Positions 21,901 through 33,893 of a stretch of 64,000 nt of DNA are shown here, in pieces. Under the pieces are notes generated by a model. The model saw only the letters and a list, made by a program, of their open reading frames with translations. It made no database searches and had not been told where the DNA came from. The stretch is from Petrolisthes cinctipes (lineage: Eukaryota > Arthropoda > Malacostraca > Decapoda > Porcellanidae), in the NCBI GenBank assembly GCA_033782935.1, contig JAWQEG010000004.1, positions 372,001 to 436,000 of the forward strand, in the 5' to 3' direction. The position numbers were made by a program, and so were the translations under genes. Numbering within the stretch: position 1 is the stretch's first letter; each line of letters starts with the position of its first letter.

Positions 21901-24900
21901 GAAAATTCGATATTTAGAGGTCCCAGAAGGTATCTGTACATGCCTACTCCGTGTTAGAGTATTTTCAAAATACAGGCCAAAAACATACTGAAAATCGATC
22001 TTTTAGGTGCCTAAAAGTCGATATGTGCATGCATCTTCTGTACCCGTTTATATCTCAAATTCAGGCTCAAAACACCCGAAAATTCAATATTTTGGGGTCC
22101 CAGAAGCAATCTGTACATGCCTACTCAGTGTTAGAGTATTTTCAAAATACAGGCCCAAAACATGCTGAAAATCGATATTTTAGATGCCCAAAGTCAATAT
22201 GTGCATGTATCTTATGTACCCGTTTATATCTCAAATTCAGGCTCAAAACACCCGAAAATTCAATATTTTGGGGTCCCAGAAGCAATCTGTACATGCCTAC
22301 ACAGTGCTAGAATATTTTCAAAATATAGGCTAAAAACATGCTAAAAATCGACATTTTAGGTGCCAAAAAGTCGATATCTCAAATTCAGTCCCAAAACACC
22401 CGAAAATTCGATATTTAGGGGTCCCAGAAGCGATCTGTACATGCCTACTCCGTGTTAGAGTATTTTCAAAATACATGCTCAAAACATACTGAAAATCGAT
22501 CTTTTAGGTGCACAAAAGTCGATATGTGCATGCATCTTCAGTACCCGTTTATATCTCAAATTCAGGCTCAAAACACCCGAAAATTCAATATTTTGGGGTC
22601 CCAGAAGCAATCTGTACATGCCTACTCAATGTTAGAGTATTTTCAAAATACAGGCACAAAACATGCTGAAAATCGATATTTTAGATGCCCAAAGTCAATA
22701 TGTGCATGGATCTTCTGTACCCGTTTATATCTCAAATTCAGGCTCAAAACACCCGAAAATTCAATATTTTGGGGTCCCAGAAGCAATCTGTACATGCCTA
22801 CACAGTGCTAGAATATTTTCAAAATATAGGCTAAAAACATGCTAAAAATCGACATTTTAGGTGCCAAAAAATCGATATCTCAAATTCAGTCCCAAAACAC
22901 CCGAAAATTCGATATTTAGAGGTTACAGAAGGTATCTGTACATGCCTACTCCGTGTTAGAGTATTTTCAAAATACAGGCCAAAAACATACTGAAAATCGA
23001 TCTTTTAGGTGCCCAAAAGTCGATATGTGCATGCATCTTCTGTACCCGTTTATATCTCAAATTCAGGCTCAAAACACCCGAAAATTCAATATTTTAGGGT
23101 CCCAGAAGCAATCTGTACATGCCTACTCAGTGTTAGAGTATTTTCAAAATACAGGCCCAAAACATGCTGAAAATCGATATTTTAGATGCCCAAAGTCAAT
23201 ATGTGCATGTATCTTATGTACCCGTTTATATCTCAAATTCAGGCTCAAAACACCCGAAAATTCAATATTTTGGGGTCCCAGAAGCAATCTGTACATGCCT
23301 ACACAGTGCTAGAATATTTTCAAAATATAGGCTAAAAACATGCTAAAAATCGACATTTTAGGTGCCAAAAAGTCGATATCTCAAATTCAGTCCCAAAACA
23401 CCCGAAAATTCGATATTTAGGGGTCCCAGAAGCGATCTGTACATGCCTACTCCGTGTTAGAGTATTTTCAAAATACATGCTCAAAACATACTGAAAATCG
23501 ATCTTTTAGGTGCACAAAAGTCGATATGTGCATGCATCTTCAGTACCCGTTTATATCTCAAATTCAGGCTCAAAACACCCGAAAATTCAATATTTTGGGG
23601 TCCCAGAAGCAATCTGTACATGCCTACTCAATGTTAGAGTATTTTCAAAATACAGGCACAAAACATGCTGAAAATCGATATTTTAGATGCCCAAAGTCAA
23701 TATGTGCATGGATCTTCTGTACCCGTTTATATCTCAAATTCAGGCTCAAAACACCCGAAAATTCAATATTTTGGGGTCCCAGAAGCAATCTGTACATGCC
23801 TACACAGTGCTAGAATATTTTCAAAATATAGGCTAAAAACATGCTAAAAATCGACATTTTAGGTGCCAAAAAATCGATATCTCAAATTCAGTCCCAAAAC
23901 ACCCGAAAATTCGATATTTAGAGGTTACAGAAGGTATCTGTACATGCCTACTCCGTGTTAGAGTATTTTCAAAATACAGGCCAAAAACATACTGAAAATC
24001 GATCTTTTAGGTGCCCAAAAGTCGATATGTGCATGCATCTTCTGTACCCGTTTATATCTCAAATTCTGGCCCTAAACACCCGAAAATTCGATATTTTGGG
24101 GTCCCAGAAGCGATCTGTACATGCCTACTCCGTGTTAGAGTATTTTTAAAATTCAGGCCCAAAACATGCTGAAAATTGATATTTTTGGCGCCCAAAGTCA
24201 ATATGTGCATGTATCTTCTGTACCCGTTTATATCTCAAATTCAGGCACAAAACACCCGAAAATTCAATATTTTGGGGTCCCAGAAGCAATCTGTACATGC
24301 CTACTCAGTGCTAGAATATTTTCAAAATATAGGCTAAAAACATGCTAAAAATCGATCTTTTAGGTGCCAAAAAGTCGATATCTCAAATTCAGTCCCAAAA
24401 CACCCGAAAATTCGATATTTAGGGGTCCCAGAAGCGATCTGTACATGCCTACTCCGTGTTAGAGTATTTTCAAAATACATGCTCAAAACATACTGAAAAT
24501 CGATCTTTTAAGAGCACAAAAGTCGATATGTGCATGCATCTTCAGTACCCGTTTATATCTCAAATTCAGGCTCAAAACACCCGAAAATTCAATATTTTGG
24601 GGTCCCAGAAGCAATCTGTACATGCCTACTCAGTGTTAAAGTATTTTCAAATTACAGGCCCAAAACATGCTGAAAATCGATATTTTAGATGCCCAAAGTC
24701 AATATGTGCATGTATCTTCTGTACCCGTTTATATCTCAAATTCAGGCTCAAAACAACCGAAAATTCAATATTTTGGGGTCCCAGAAGCAATCTGTACATG
24801 CCTACACAGTGCTAGAATATTTTCAAAATATATACTAAAAACATGCTAAAAATCGACATTTTAGGTGCCAAAAAATCGATATCTTAAATTCAGTCCCAAA

Positions 24901-24950
24901 ACACCCGAAAATTCGATATTTAGAGGTCCCAGAAGGTATCTGTACATGCC
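18940..24950. repeat. Twelve units, 501 bp (one of 500)
   Basis: Starts fall at 18940, 19441, 19942, 20443, 20944, 21445 (500 bp, one A lost in GTGCAAAAAATCG), 21945, 22446, 22947, 23448, 23949 and 24450. The pair 22446/22947 and the pair beginning 23448 share GAGGTTACAG, GGCACAAAAC, GCATGGATC and CTCAATGTTAG at 1,002 bp. The units at 21945 and 22947 are mosaics whose Y-type A switches to X after CTTCTGTACCC. Confidence 0.91.
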
Positions 24951-25599
24951 TACTCCGTGTTAGAGTATTTTCAAAATACAGGCAAAAAACATACTGAAAA
25001 TCGATCTTTTAGGTGCCCAAAAGTTGATATGTGCATGCATCTTCTGTACCCGTTTATATCTCAAATTCTGGCTCAAAACACCCGAAAATTCAATATTTTG
25101 GGGTCCCAGAACCAATCTGTACATGCCTACTCAGTGCTAGAATATTTTCAAAATATAGGCTAAAAACATGCTAAAAATCGATCTTTTAGGTGCCAAAAAG
25201 TCGATATCTCAAATTCAGTCCCAAAACACCCGAAAATTCGATATTTAGGGGTCCCAGAAGCAATCTGTACATGCCTAGTCAGTGTTAGAGTATTTTCAAA
25301 ATACAGGCACAAAACATGCTGAAAATCGATATTTTAGATGCCCAAAGTCAATATGTGCATATATCTTCTGTACCCGTTTATATCTCAAATTCAGGCTCAA
25401 AACACCCTAAAATTCAATATTTTGGGGTCCCAGAAGCAATCTGTACATGCCTACACAGTGCTAGAATATTTTCAAAATATAGGCTAAAAACATGCTAAAA
25501 ATCGACATTTTAGGTGCCAAAAAATCGATATCTCAAATTCAGTCCCAAAACACCCGAAAATTCGATATTTAGAGGTCCCAGAAGGTATCTGTACATGCC
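24951..25599. repeat. 649-bp block A-C-B-C
   Basis: Ay 24951-25127, Cy 25128-25275, Bx 25276-25451 (starting TAGTCAGTG) and Cx 25452-25599. A C monomer stands between A and B, as expected when a two-monomer A-C block and a B-C block lie side by side. The A has GGCAAAAAACATAC and AAAGTTGATATG. Confidence 0.85.
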
Positions 25600-26592
25600 T
25601 ACTCCGTGTTAGAGTATTTTCAAAATACAGGCCAAAAACATACTGAAAATCGATCTTTTAGGTGCACAAAAGTCGATATGTGCATGCATCTTCTGTACCC
25701 GTTTATATCTCAAATTCTGGCCCTAAACACCCGAAAATTCGATATTTTCGGGTCCCAGAAGCGATCTGTACATGCCTACTCCGTGTTAGAGTATTTTCAA
25801 AATTCAGGCCCAAAACATGCTGAAAATCGATATTTTTGGTGCCCAAAGTCAATATGTGCATGTATCTTCTGTACCCGTTTATATCTCAAATTCAGGCTCA
25901 AAACACCCGAAAATTCAATATTTTGGGGTCCCAGAAGCAATCTGTACAGTGCTAGAATATTTTCAAAATATAGGCTAAAAACATGCTAAAAATCGATCTT
26001 TTAGTTGCCAAAATGTCGATATCTCAAATTCAGTCCCAAAACACCCGAAAATTCGATATTTAGGGGTCCCAGAAGCGATCTGTACATGCCTACTCCGTGT
26101 TAGAGTATTTTCAAAATACATGCTCAAAACATACTGAAAATCGATCTTTTAGGAGCACAAAAGTCGATATGTGCATGCATCTTCAGTACCCGTTTATATC
26201 TCAAATTCAGGCTCAAAACACCCGAAAATTCAATATTTTGGGGTCCCAGAAGCAATCTGTACATGCCTACTCCGTGTTAGAGTATTTTCAAAATACAGGC
26301 CAAAAACATACTGAAAATCGATCTTTTAGGTGCCCAAAAGTTGATATGTGCATGCATCTTCTGTACCCGTTTATATCTCAAATTCTGGCTCAAAACACCA
26401 TAAAATTCAATATTTTGGGGTCCCAGAAGCAATCTGTACATGCCTACTCAGTGCTTGAATTTTTTCTAAATATAGGCTAAAAACATGCTAAAAATCGATC
26501 TTTTAGGTGCCAAAAAGTCGATATCTCAAATTCAGTCCCAAAACACCCGAAAATTCGATATTTAGGGGTCCCAGAAGCGATCTGTACATGCC
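25600..26592. repeat. Y unit (491) and A-A-C block (502)
   Basis: The Y unit at 25600 has the 10-bp junction deletion. The next block has Ax 26091-26267, Ay 26268-26444 and Cy 26445-26592, so A has replaced B while total length stays near 501. Its second A ends with CACCATAAAATTC, and the C starts with CAGTGCTTGAATTTTTTC, an uncommon cluster of changes. Confidence 0.84.
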
Positions 26593-28095
26593 TAGTCCGT
26601 GTTAGATTATTTTCAAAATACATGCTCAAAACATACTGAAAATCGATCTTTTAGGTGCACAAAAGTCGATATGTGCATGCATCTTCAGTACCCGTTTATA
26701 TCTCAAATTCAGGCTCAAAACACCCGAAAATTCAATATTTTGGGGTCCCAGAAGAAATCTGTACATGCCTACTCAGTGTTAGAGTATTTTCAAAATACAG
26801 GCCCAAAACATGCTGAAAATCGATATTTTAGATGCCCAAAGTCAATATGTGCATGTATCTTCTGTACCCGTTTATATCTCAAATTCAGGCTCAAAACACC
26901 CGAAAATTCAATATTTTGGGGTCCCAGAAGCAATCTGTACATGCCTACACAGTGCTAGAATATTTTCAAAATATAGGCTAAAAACATGCTAAAAATCGAC
27001 ATTTTAGGTGCCAAAAAGTCGATATCTCAAATTCAGTCCCAAAACACCCGAAAATTCGATATTTAGGGGTCCCAGAAGCGATCTGTACATGCCTACTCCG
27101 TATTAGAGTATTTTCAAAATACATGCTCAAAACATACTGAAAATCGATCTTTTAGGTGCACAAAAGTCGATATGTGCATGCATCTTCAGTACCCGTTTAT
27201 ATCTCAAATTCCGGCTCAAAACACCCGAAAATTCAATCTTTTGGGGTCCCAGAAGCAATCTGTACATGCCTACTCAGTGTTAGAGTATTTTCAAAATTCA
27301 GGCCCAAAACATGCTGAAAATCGATATTTTAGATGCCCAAAGTCAATATGTGCATGTATCTTCTGTACCCGTTTATATCTCAAATTCAGGCTCAAAACAC
27401 CCGAAAATTCATTATTTTGGGGTCCCAGAAGCAATCTGTACATGCCTACACAGTGCTAGAATATTTTCAAAATATAGGCTAAAAACATGCTAAAAATCGA
27501 TCTTTTAGGTGCCAAAAAGTCGATATCTCAAATTCAGTCCCAAAACACCCGAAAATTCGATATTTAGGGGTCCCAGAAGCGATCTGTACGTGCCTACTCC
27601 GTGTTAGAGTATTTTCAAAATACATTCTCAAAACATACTGAAAATCGATATTTTAGGTGCACAAAAGTCGATATGTGCATGCATCTTCAGTACCCGTTTA
27701 TATCTCAAATTCAGGCTCAAAACACCCGAAAATTCAATATTTTGGGGTCCCAGAAGCAATCTGTTCATGCCTACTCAGTGTTAGAGTATTTTCAAAATAC
27801 AGGCCCAAAACATGCTGAAAATCGATATTTTAGATGCCCAAAGTCAATATGTGCATTTATCTTCTGTACCCGTTTATATCTCAAATTCAGGCTCAAAACA
27901 CCAGAAAATTCAATATTTTGGGGTCCCAGAAGCAATCTGTACATGCCTACACAGTGCTAGAATATTTTCAAAATATAGGCTAAAAACATGCTAAAAATCG
28001 ATCTTTTAGGTGCCAAAAAGTCGATATCTCAAATTCAGTCCCAAAACACCCGAAAATTCGATATTTAGGTGTCCCAGAAGCGATCTGTACATGCC
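26593..28095. repeat. Three X-type 501-bp units
   Basis: Starts fall at 26593, 27094 and 27595. Here X units follow each other without Y, and each C ends in the Y-type AGGGGTCCCAGAAGCGATC that precedes an X-type A. Private variants include TACATTCTCAAAAC and CTGTACGTGCC near 27,585-27,632. Confidence 0.9.
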
Positions 28096-28419
28096 TACTC
28101 CGTGTTAGAGTATTTTCAAAATACAGGCCCAAAACATGCTGAAAATCGATATTTTAGATGCCCAAAGTCAATATGTGCATGTATCTTCTGTACCAGTTTA
28201 TATCTCAAATTCAGGCTCAAAACACCCGAAAATTCAATATTTTGAGGTCCCAGAAGCAATCTGTACATGCCTACTCAGTGCTAGAATATTTTCAAAATAT
28301 AGGCTAAAAACATGCTAAAAATCGATCTTTTAGGTGCCAAAAAGTCGATATCTCAAATTCAGTCCCAAAACACCCGAAAATTCGATATTTAGGTGTCCCA
28401 GAAGCGATCTGCACATGCC
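28096..28419. repeat. 324-bp block B-C
   Basis: An X-type B (start TACTCCGTG, with TTTTAGATGCCC) and C stand without A. The preceding C and this block's own C both read TTTAGGTGTCCCAG (near 28,064 and 28,388, 324 bp apart), so the block arose as a local 324-bp tandem duplication. Confidence 0.87.
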
Positions 28420-29914
28420 TACTCCGTGTTAGAGTATTTTCAAAATACATGCTCGAAACATACTGAAAATCGATCTTTTAGGTGCACAAAAGTCGATATG
28501 TGCATGCATCTTCAGTACCCGTTTATATCTCAAATTCAGGCTCAAAACATCCGAAAATTCAATATTTTGGGGTCCCGGAAGCAATCTGTACATGCCTACT
28601 CAGTGTTAGAGTATTTTCAATATACAGGCCCAAAACATGCTGAAAATCGATATTATAGATGCCCAAAGTCAATATGTGCATGTATCTTCTGTACCCGTTT
28701 ATATCTCAAATTCTGGCTCAAAACACCCGAAAATTCAATATTTTGGGGTCCCAGAAGCAATCTGTACATGCCTACACAGTGCTAGAATATTTTCAAAATA
28801 TAGGCTAAAAACATGCTAAAAATCGATCTTTTAGGTGCCAAAAAGTCGATATCTCAAATTCAGTCCCAAAACACCCGAAAATTCGATATTTAGGGGTCCC
28901 AGAAGCGATCTGTACATGCCTACTCCGTGTTAGAGTATTTTCAAAATACATGCTCAAAACATACTGAAAATCGATCTTTTAGGTGCACAAAAGTCGATAT
29001 GTGCATGCATCTTCAGTACCCGTTTATATCTCAAATTCAGGCTCAAAACACCCGAAAATTCAATATTTTGGGGTCCCAGAAGCAATCTGTACATGCCTAC
29101 TCAGTGTTAGAGTATTTTCAAAATTCAGGCCCAAAACATGCTGAAAATCGATATTTTTGGTGCCGAAAGTCAATATGTGCATGTATCTTCTGTACCCGTT
29201 TATATCTCAAATTCAGGCTCAAAACACCCGAAAATTCAATATTTTGGGGTCCAAGAAGCAATCTGTACATGCCTACTCAGTGCTAGGATATTTTCAAAAT
29301 ATAGGCTAAAAACATGCTAAAAATCGATCTTTTAGGTGCCAAAAAGTCGATATCTCAAATTCAGTCCCAAAACACCCGAAAATTCGATATTTAGGGGTCC
29401 CAGAAGCGATCTGTACATGCCTACTCCGTGTTAGAGTATTTTCAAAATACATGCTCAAAACATACTGAAAATCGATCTTTTAGGTGCACAAAAGTCGATA
29501 TGTGCATGCATCTTCAGTACCCGTTTATATCTCAAATTCAGGCTCAAAACACCCGAAAATTCAATATTTTGGGGTCCCAGAAGCAATCTGTACATGCCTA
29601 CTCAGTGTTAGAGTATTTTCAAAATACAGGCCCAAAACATGCTGAAAATCGATATTTTAGATGCCCAAAGTCAATATGTGCATGTATCTTCTGTACCCGT
29701 TTATATCTCAAATTCAGGCTCAAAACACCCGAAAATTCAATATTTTGGGGTCCCAGAAGCAATCTGTACACAGTGCTAGAATATTTTCAAAATATAGGCT
29801 AAGAACATGCTAAAAATCGACATTTTAGGTGCCAAAAAATCGATATCTCTAATTCAGTCCCAAAACACCCGAAAATTCGATATTTAGAGGTCCCAGAAGG
29901 TATCTGCACATGCC
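28420..29914. repeat. X units 501, 501, 493
   Basis: Starts fall at 28420, 28921 and 29422. The third is 8 bp short at its B/C junction (CTGTACACAGTGCTAG near 29,767). This is a different deletion from the common 10-bp one and removes ATGCCTAC or its equivalent. The second joins an X-type A to a Y-type B (TTTTTGGTGCCG). Confidence 0.87.
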
Positions 29915-32900
29915 TACTCCGTGTTAGAGTATTTTCAAAATACAGACCCAAAACATACTGAAAATCGATCTTTTAGGTGCCCAAAAGTCGATATGTGCAT
30001 GCATCTTTTGTACCCGTTTATATCTCAAATTCTGGCTCAAAACACCCGAAAATTCGATATTCTGGGGTCCCACAAGCGATCTGTACATGCCTACTCCGTG
30101 TTAGAGTATTTTCAAAATATAGGCTAAAAACATGCTAAAAATCGATCTTTTAGGAGCCAAAAAGTCGATATCTCAAATTCAGCCCCAAAACACCCGAAAA
30201 TTCGATATTTAGGGGTCCCAGAAGCGATCTGTACATGCCTACTCCGTGTTAGAGTATTTTCAAAATACGTGCTCAAAACATACTGAAAATCGATATTTTA
30301 GGTGCCCAAAAGTCGATATGTGCATGCATCTTCAGTACCCGTTTATATCTCAAATTCAGGCTCAAAACACCCGAAAATTCAATATTTTGGGGTCCCAGAA
30401 GCAATCTGTACATGCCTACTCAGTGTTAGAGTATTTTCAAAATACAGGCCCAAAACATGCTGAAAATCGATATTTTAGATGCCCAAAGTCAATATGTGCA
30501 AGTATCTTCTGTACCCGTTTATATCTCAAATTCAGGCTCAAAACACCCGAAAATTCAATATTTTGGGGTCCCAGAAGCAATCTGTACATGCCTACTCAGT
30601 GCTAGAATATTTTCAAAATATAGGCTAAAAACATGCTAAAAATCGATCTTTTAGGTGCCAAAAAGTCGATATCTCAAATTCAGTCCCTAAACACCCGAAA
30701 ATTCGATATTTAGGGATCCCAGAAGCGATCTGTACATGCCTACTCCGTGTTAGAGTATTTTCAAAATACATGCTCAAAACATACTGAAAATCGATATTTT
30801 AGGTGCACAAAAGTCGATATGTGCATGCATCTTCAGTACCCGTTTATATCTCAAATTCAGGCTCAAAACATCCGAAAATTCAATATTTTGGGGTCCCAGA
30901 AGCAATCTGTACATGCCTACTCAGTGTTAGAGTATTTTCAAAATACAGGCCCAAAACATGCTGAAAATCGATATTTTAGATGCCCAAAGTCAATATGTGC
31001 ATATATCTTCTGTACCCGTTTATATCTCAAATTCAGGCTCAAAACACCCGAAAATTCAATATTTTGGGGTCCCAGAAGCAATCTGTACATGCCTACACAG
31101 TGCTAGAATATTTTCAAAATATAGGCTAAGAACATGCTAAAAATCGACATTTTAGGTGCCAAAAAATCGATATCTCAAATTCAGTCCCAAAACACCCGAA
31201 AATTCGATATTTAGAGGTCCCAGAAGGTATCTGCACATGCCTACTCCGTGTTAGAGTATTTTCAAAATGCAGACCCAAAACATACTGAAAATCGATCTTT
31301 TAGGTGCCCAAAAGTCGATATGTGCATGCATCTTCTGTACCCGTTTATATCTCAAATTCTGGCTCAAAACACCCGAAAATTCGATATTCTGGGGTCCCAC
31401 AAGCGATCTGTACATGCCTACTCCGTGTTAGAGTATTTTCAAAATATAGGCTAAAAACATGCTAAAAATCGATCTTTTAGGAGCCAAAAAGTCGATATCT
31501 CAAATTCAGCCCCAAAACACCCAAAAATTCGATATTTAGGGGTCCCAGAAGCGATCTGTACATGCCTACTCCGTGTTAGAGTATTTTCAAAATACGTGCT
31601 CAAAACATACTGAAAATCGATCTTTTAGGTGCACAAAAGTCGATATGTGCATGCATCTTCAGTACCCGTTTATATCTCAAATTCAGGCTCAAAACACCCG
31701 AAAATTCAATATTTTGGGGTCCCTGAAGCAATCTGTACATGCCTACTCAGTGTTAGAGTATTTTCAAAATACAGGCCCAAAACATGCTGAAAATAGATAT
31801 TTTAGATGCCCAAAGTCAATATGTGCATGTATCTTCTGTACCCGTTTATATCTCAAATTCAGGCTCAAAACACCCGAAAATTCAATATTTTGGGGTCTCA
31901 GAAGCAATCTGTACATGCCTACTCAGTGCTAGAATATTTTCAAAATATAGGCTAAAAACATGCTAAAAATCGATCTTTTAGGTGCCAAAAAGTCGATATC
32001 TCAAATTCAGTCCCTAAACACCCGAAAATTCGATATTTAGGGATCCCAGAAGCGATCTGTACATGCCTACTCCGTGTTAGAGTATTTTCAAAATACATGC
32101 TCAAAACATACTGAAAATCGATATTTTAGGTGCACAAAAGTCGATATGTGCATGCATCTTCAGTACCCGTTTATATCTCAAATTCAGGCTCAAAACATCC
32201 GAAAATTCAATATTTTGGGGTCCCAGAAGCAATCTGTACATGCCTACTCAGTGTTAGAGTATTTTCAAAATACAGGCCCAAAACATGCTGAAAATCGATA
32301 TTTTAGATGCCCAAAGTCAATATGTGCATGTATCTTCTGTACCCGTTTATATCTCAAATTCAGGCTCAAAACACCCGAAAATTCAATATTTTGGGGTCCC
32401 AGAAGCAATCTGTACATGCCTACACAGTGCTAGAATATTTTCAAAATATAGGCTAAGAACATGCTAAAAATCGACATTTTAGGTGCCAAAAAATCGATAT
32501 CTCAAATTTAGTCCCAAAACACCCGAAAATTCGATATTTAGAGGTCCCAGAAGGTATCTGCACATGCCTACTCCGTGTTAGAGTATTTTCAAAATGCAGA
32601 CCCAAAACATACTGAAAATCGATCTTTTAGGTGCCCAAAAGTCGATATGTGCATGCATCTTCTGTACCCGTTTATATCTCAAATTCTGGCTCAAAACACC
32701 CGAAAATTCGATATTCTGGGGTCCCACAAGCGATCTGTACATGCCTACTCCGTGTTAGAGTATTTTCAAAATATAGGCTAAAAACATGCTAAAAATCGAT
32801 CTTTTAGGAGCCAAAAAGTCGATATCTCAAATTCAGCCCCAAAACACCCGAAAATTCGATATTTAGGGGTCCCAGAAGCGATCTGTACATGCCTACTCCG

Positions 32901-33893
32901 TGTTAGAGTATTTTCAAAATACGTGCTCAAAACATACTGAAAATCGATCTTTTAGGTGCACAAAAGTCGATATGTGCATGCATCTTCAGTACCCGTTTAT
33001 ATCTCAAATTCAGGCTCAAAACACCCGAAAATTCAATATTTTGGGGTCCCTGAAGCAATCTGTACATGCCTACTCAGTGTTAGAGTATTTTCAAAATACA
33101 GGCCCAAAACATGCTGAAAATCGATATTTTAGATGCCCAAAGTCAATATGTGCATGTATCTTCTGTACCCGTTTATATCTCAAATTCAGGCTCAAAACAC
33201 CCGAAAATTCAATATTTTGGGGTCTCAGAAGCAATCTGTACATGCCTACTCAGTGCTAGAATATTTTCAAAATATAGGCTAAAAACATGCTAAAAATCGA
33301 TCTTTTAGGTGCCAAAAAGTCGATATCTCAAATTCAGTCCCTAAACACCCGAAAATTCGATATTTAGGGATCCCAGAAGCGATCTGTACATGCCTACTCC
33401 GTGTTAGAGTATTTTCAAAATACATGCTCAAAACATACTGAAAATCGATATTTTAGGTGCACAAAAGTCGATATGTGCATGCATCTTCAGTACCCGTTTA
33501 TATCTCAAATTCAGGCTCAAAACATCCGAAAATTCAATATTTTGGGGTCCCAGAAGCAATCTGTACATGCCTACTCAGTGTTAGAGTATTTTCAAAATAC
33601 AGGCCCAAACATGCTGAAAATCGATATTTAGATGCCCAAAGTCAATATGTTCATGTATATTCTGTACCCGTTTATATCTCAAATTCATGCTCAAAACACC
33701 CGAAAATTCAATATTTTGGGGTCCCAGAAGCAATCTGTACATGCCTACACAGTGCTAGAATGTTTTCAAAATATAGGCTAAAAACATGCTAAAATTCGAC
33801 CTTTTAGGTGCCAAAAAATCGATATCTCAAATTCAGTCCCAAAACACCCGAAAATTCGATATTTAGAGGTCCCAGAAGGTATCTGTACATGCC
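29915..33893. repeat. Three tandem copies of a 1,327-bp higher-order repeat
   Basis: Copies start at 29915, 31242 and 32569. Each is a 325-bp A-C block (ACAGACCC or GCAGACCC, TATTCTGGGG, TCCCACAAGCGATC, TTCAGCCCC) followed by two X-type units. Rare marks recur every 1,327 bp: AATACGTGCTC, GGTCCCTGAAGC (copies 2 and 3), TTTAGGGATCCC and AAAACATCCG. The last copy is 1,325 bp because its final B lost two bases. The near-identity points to recent amplification. Confidence 0.92.
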
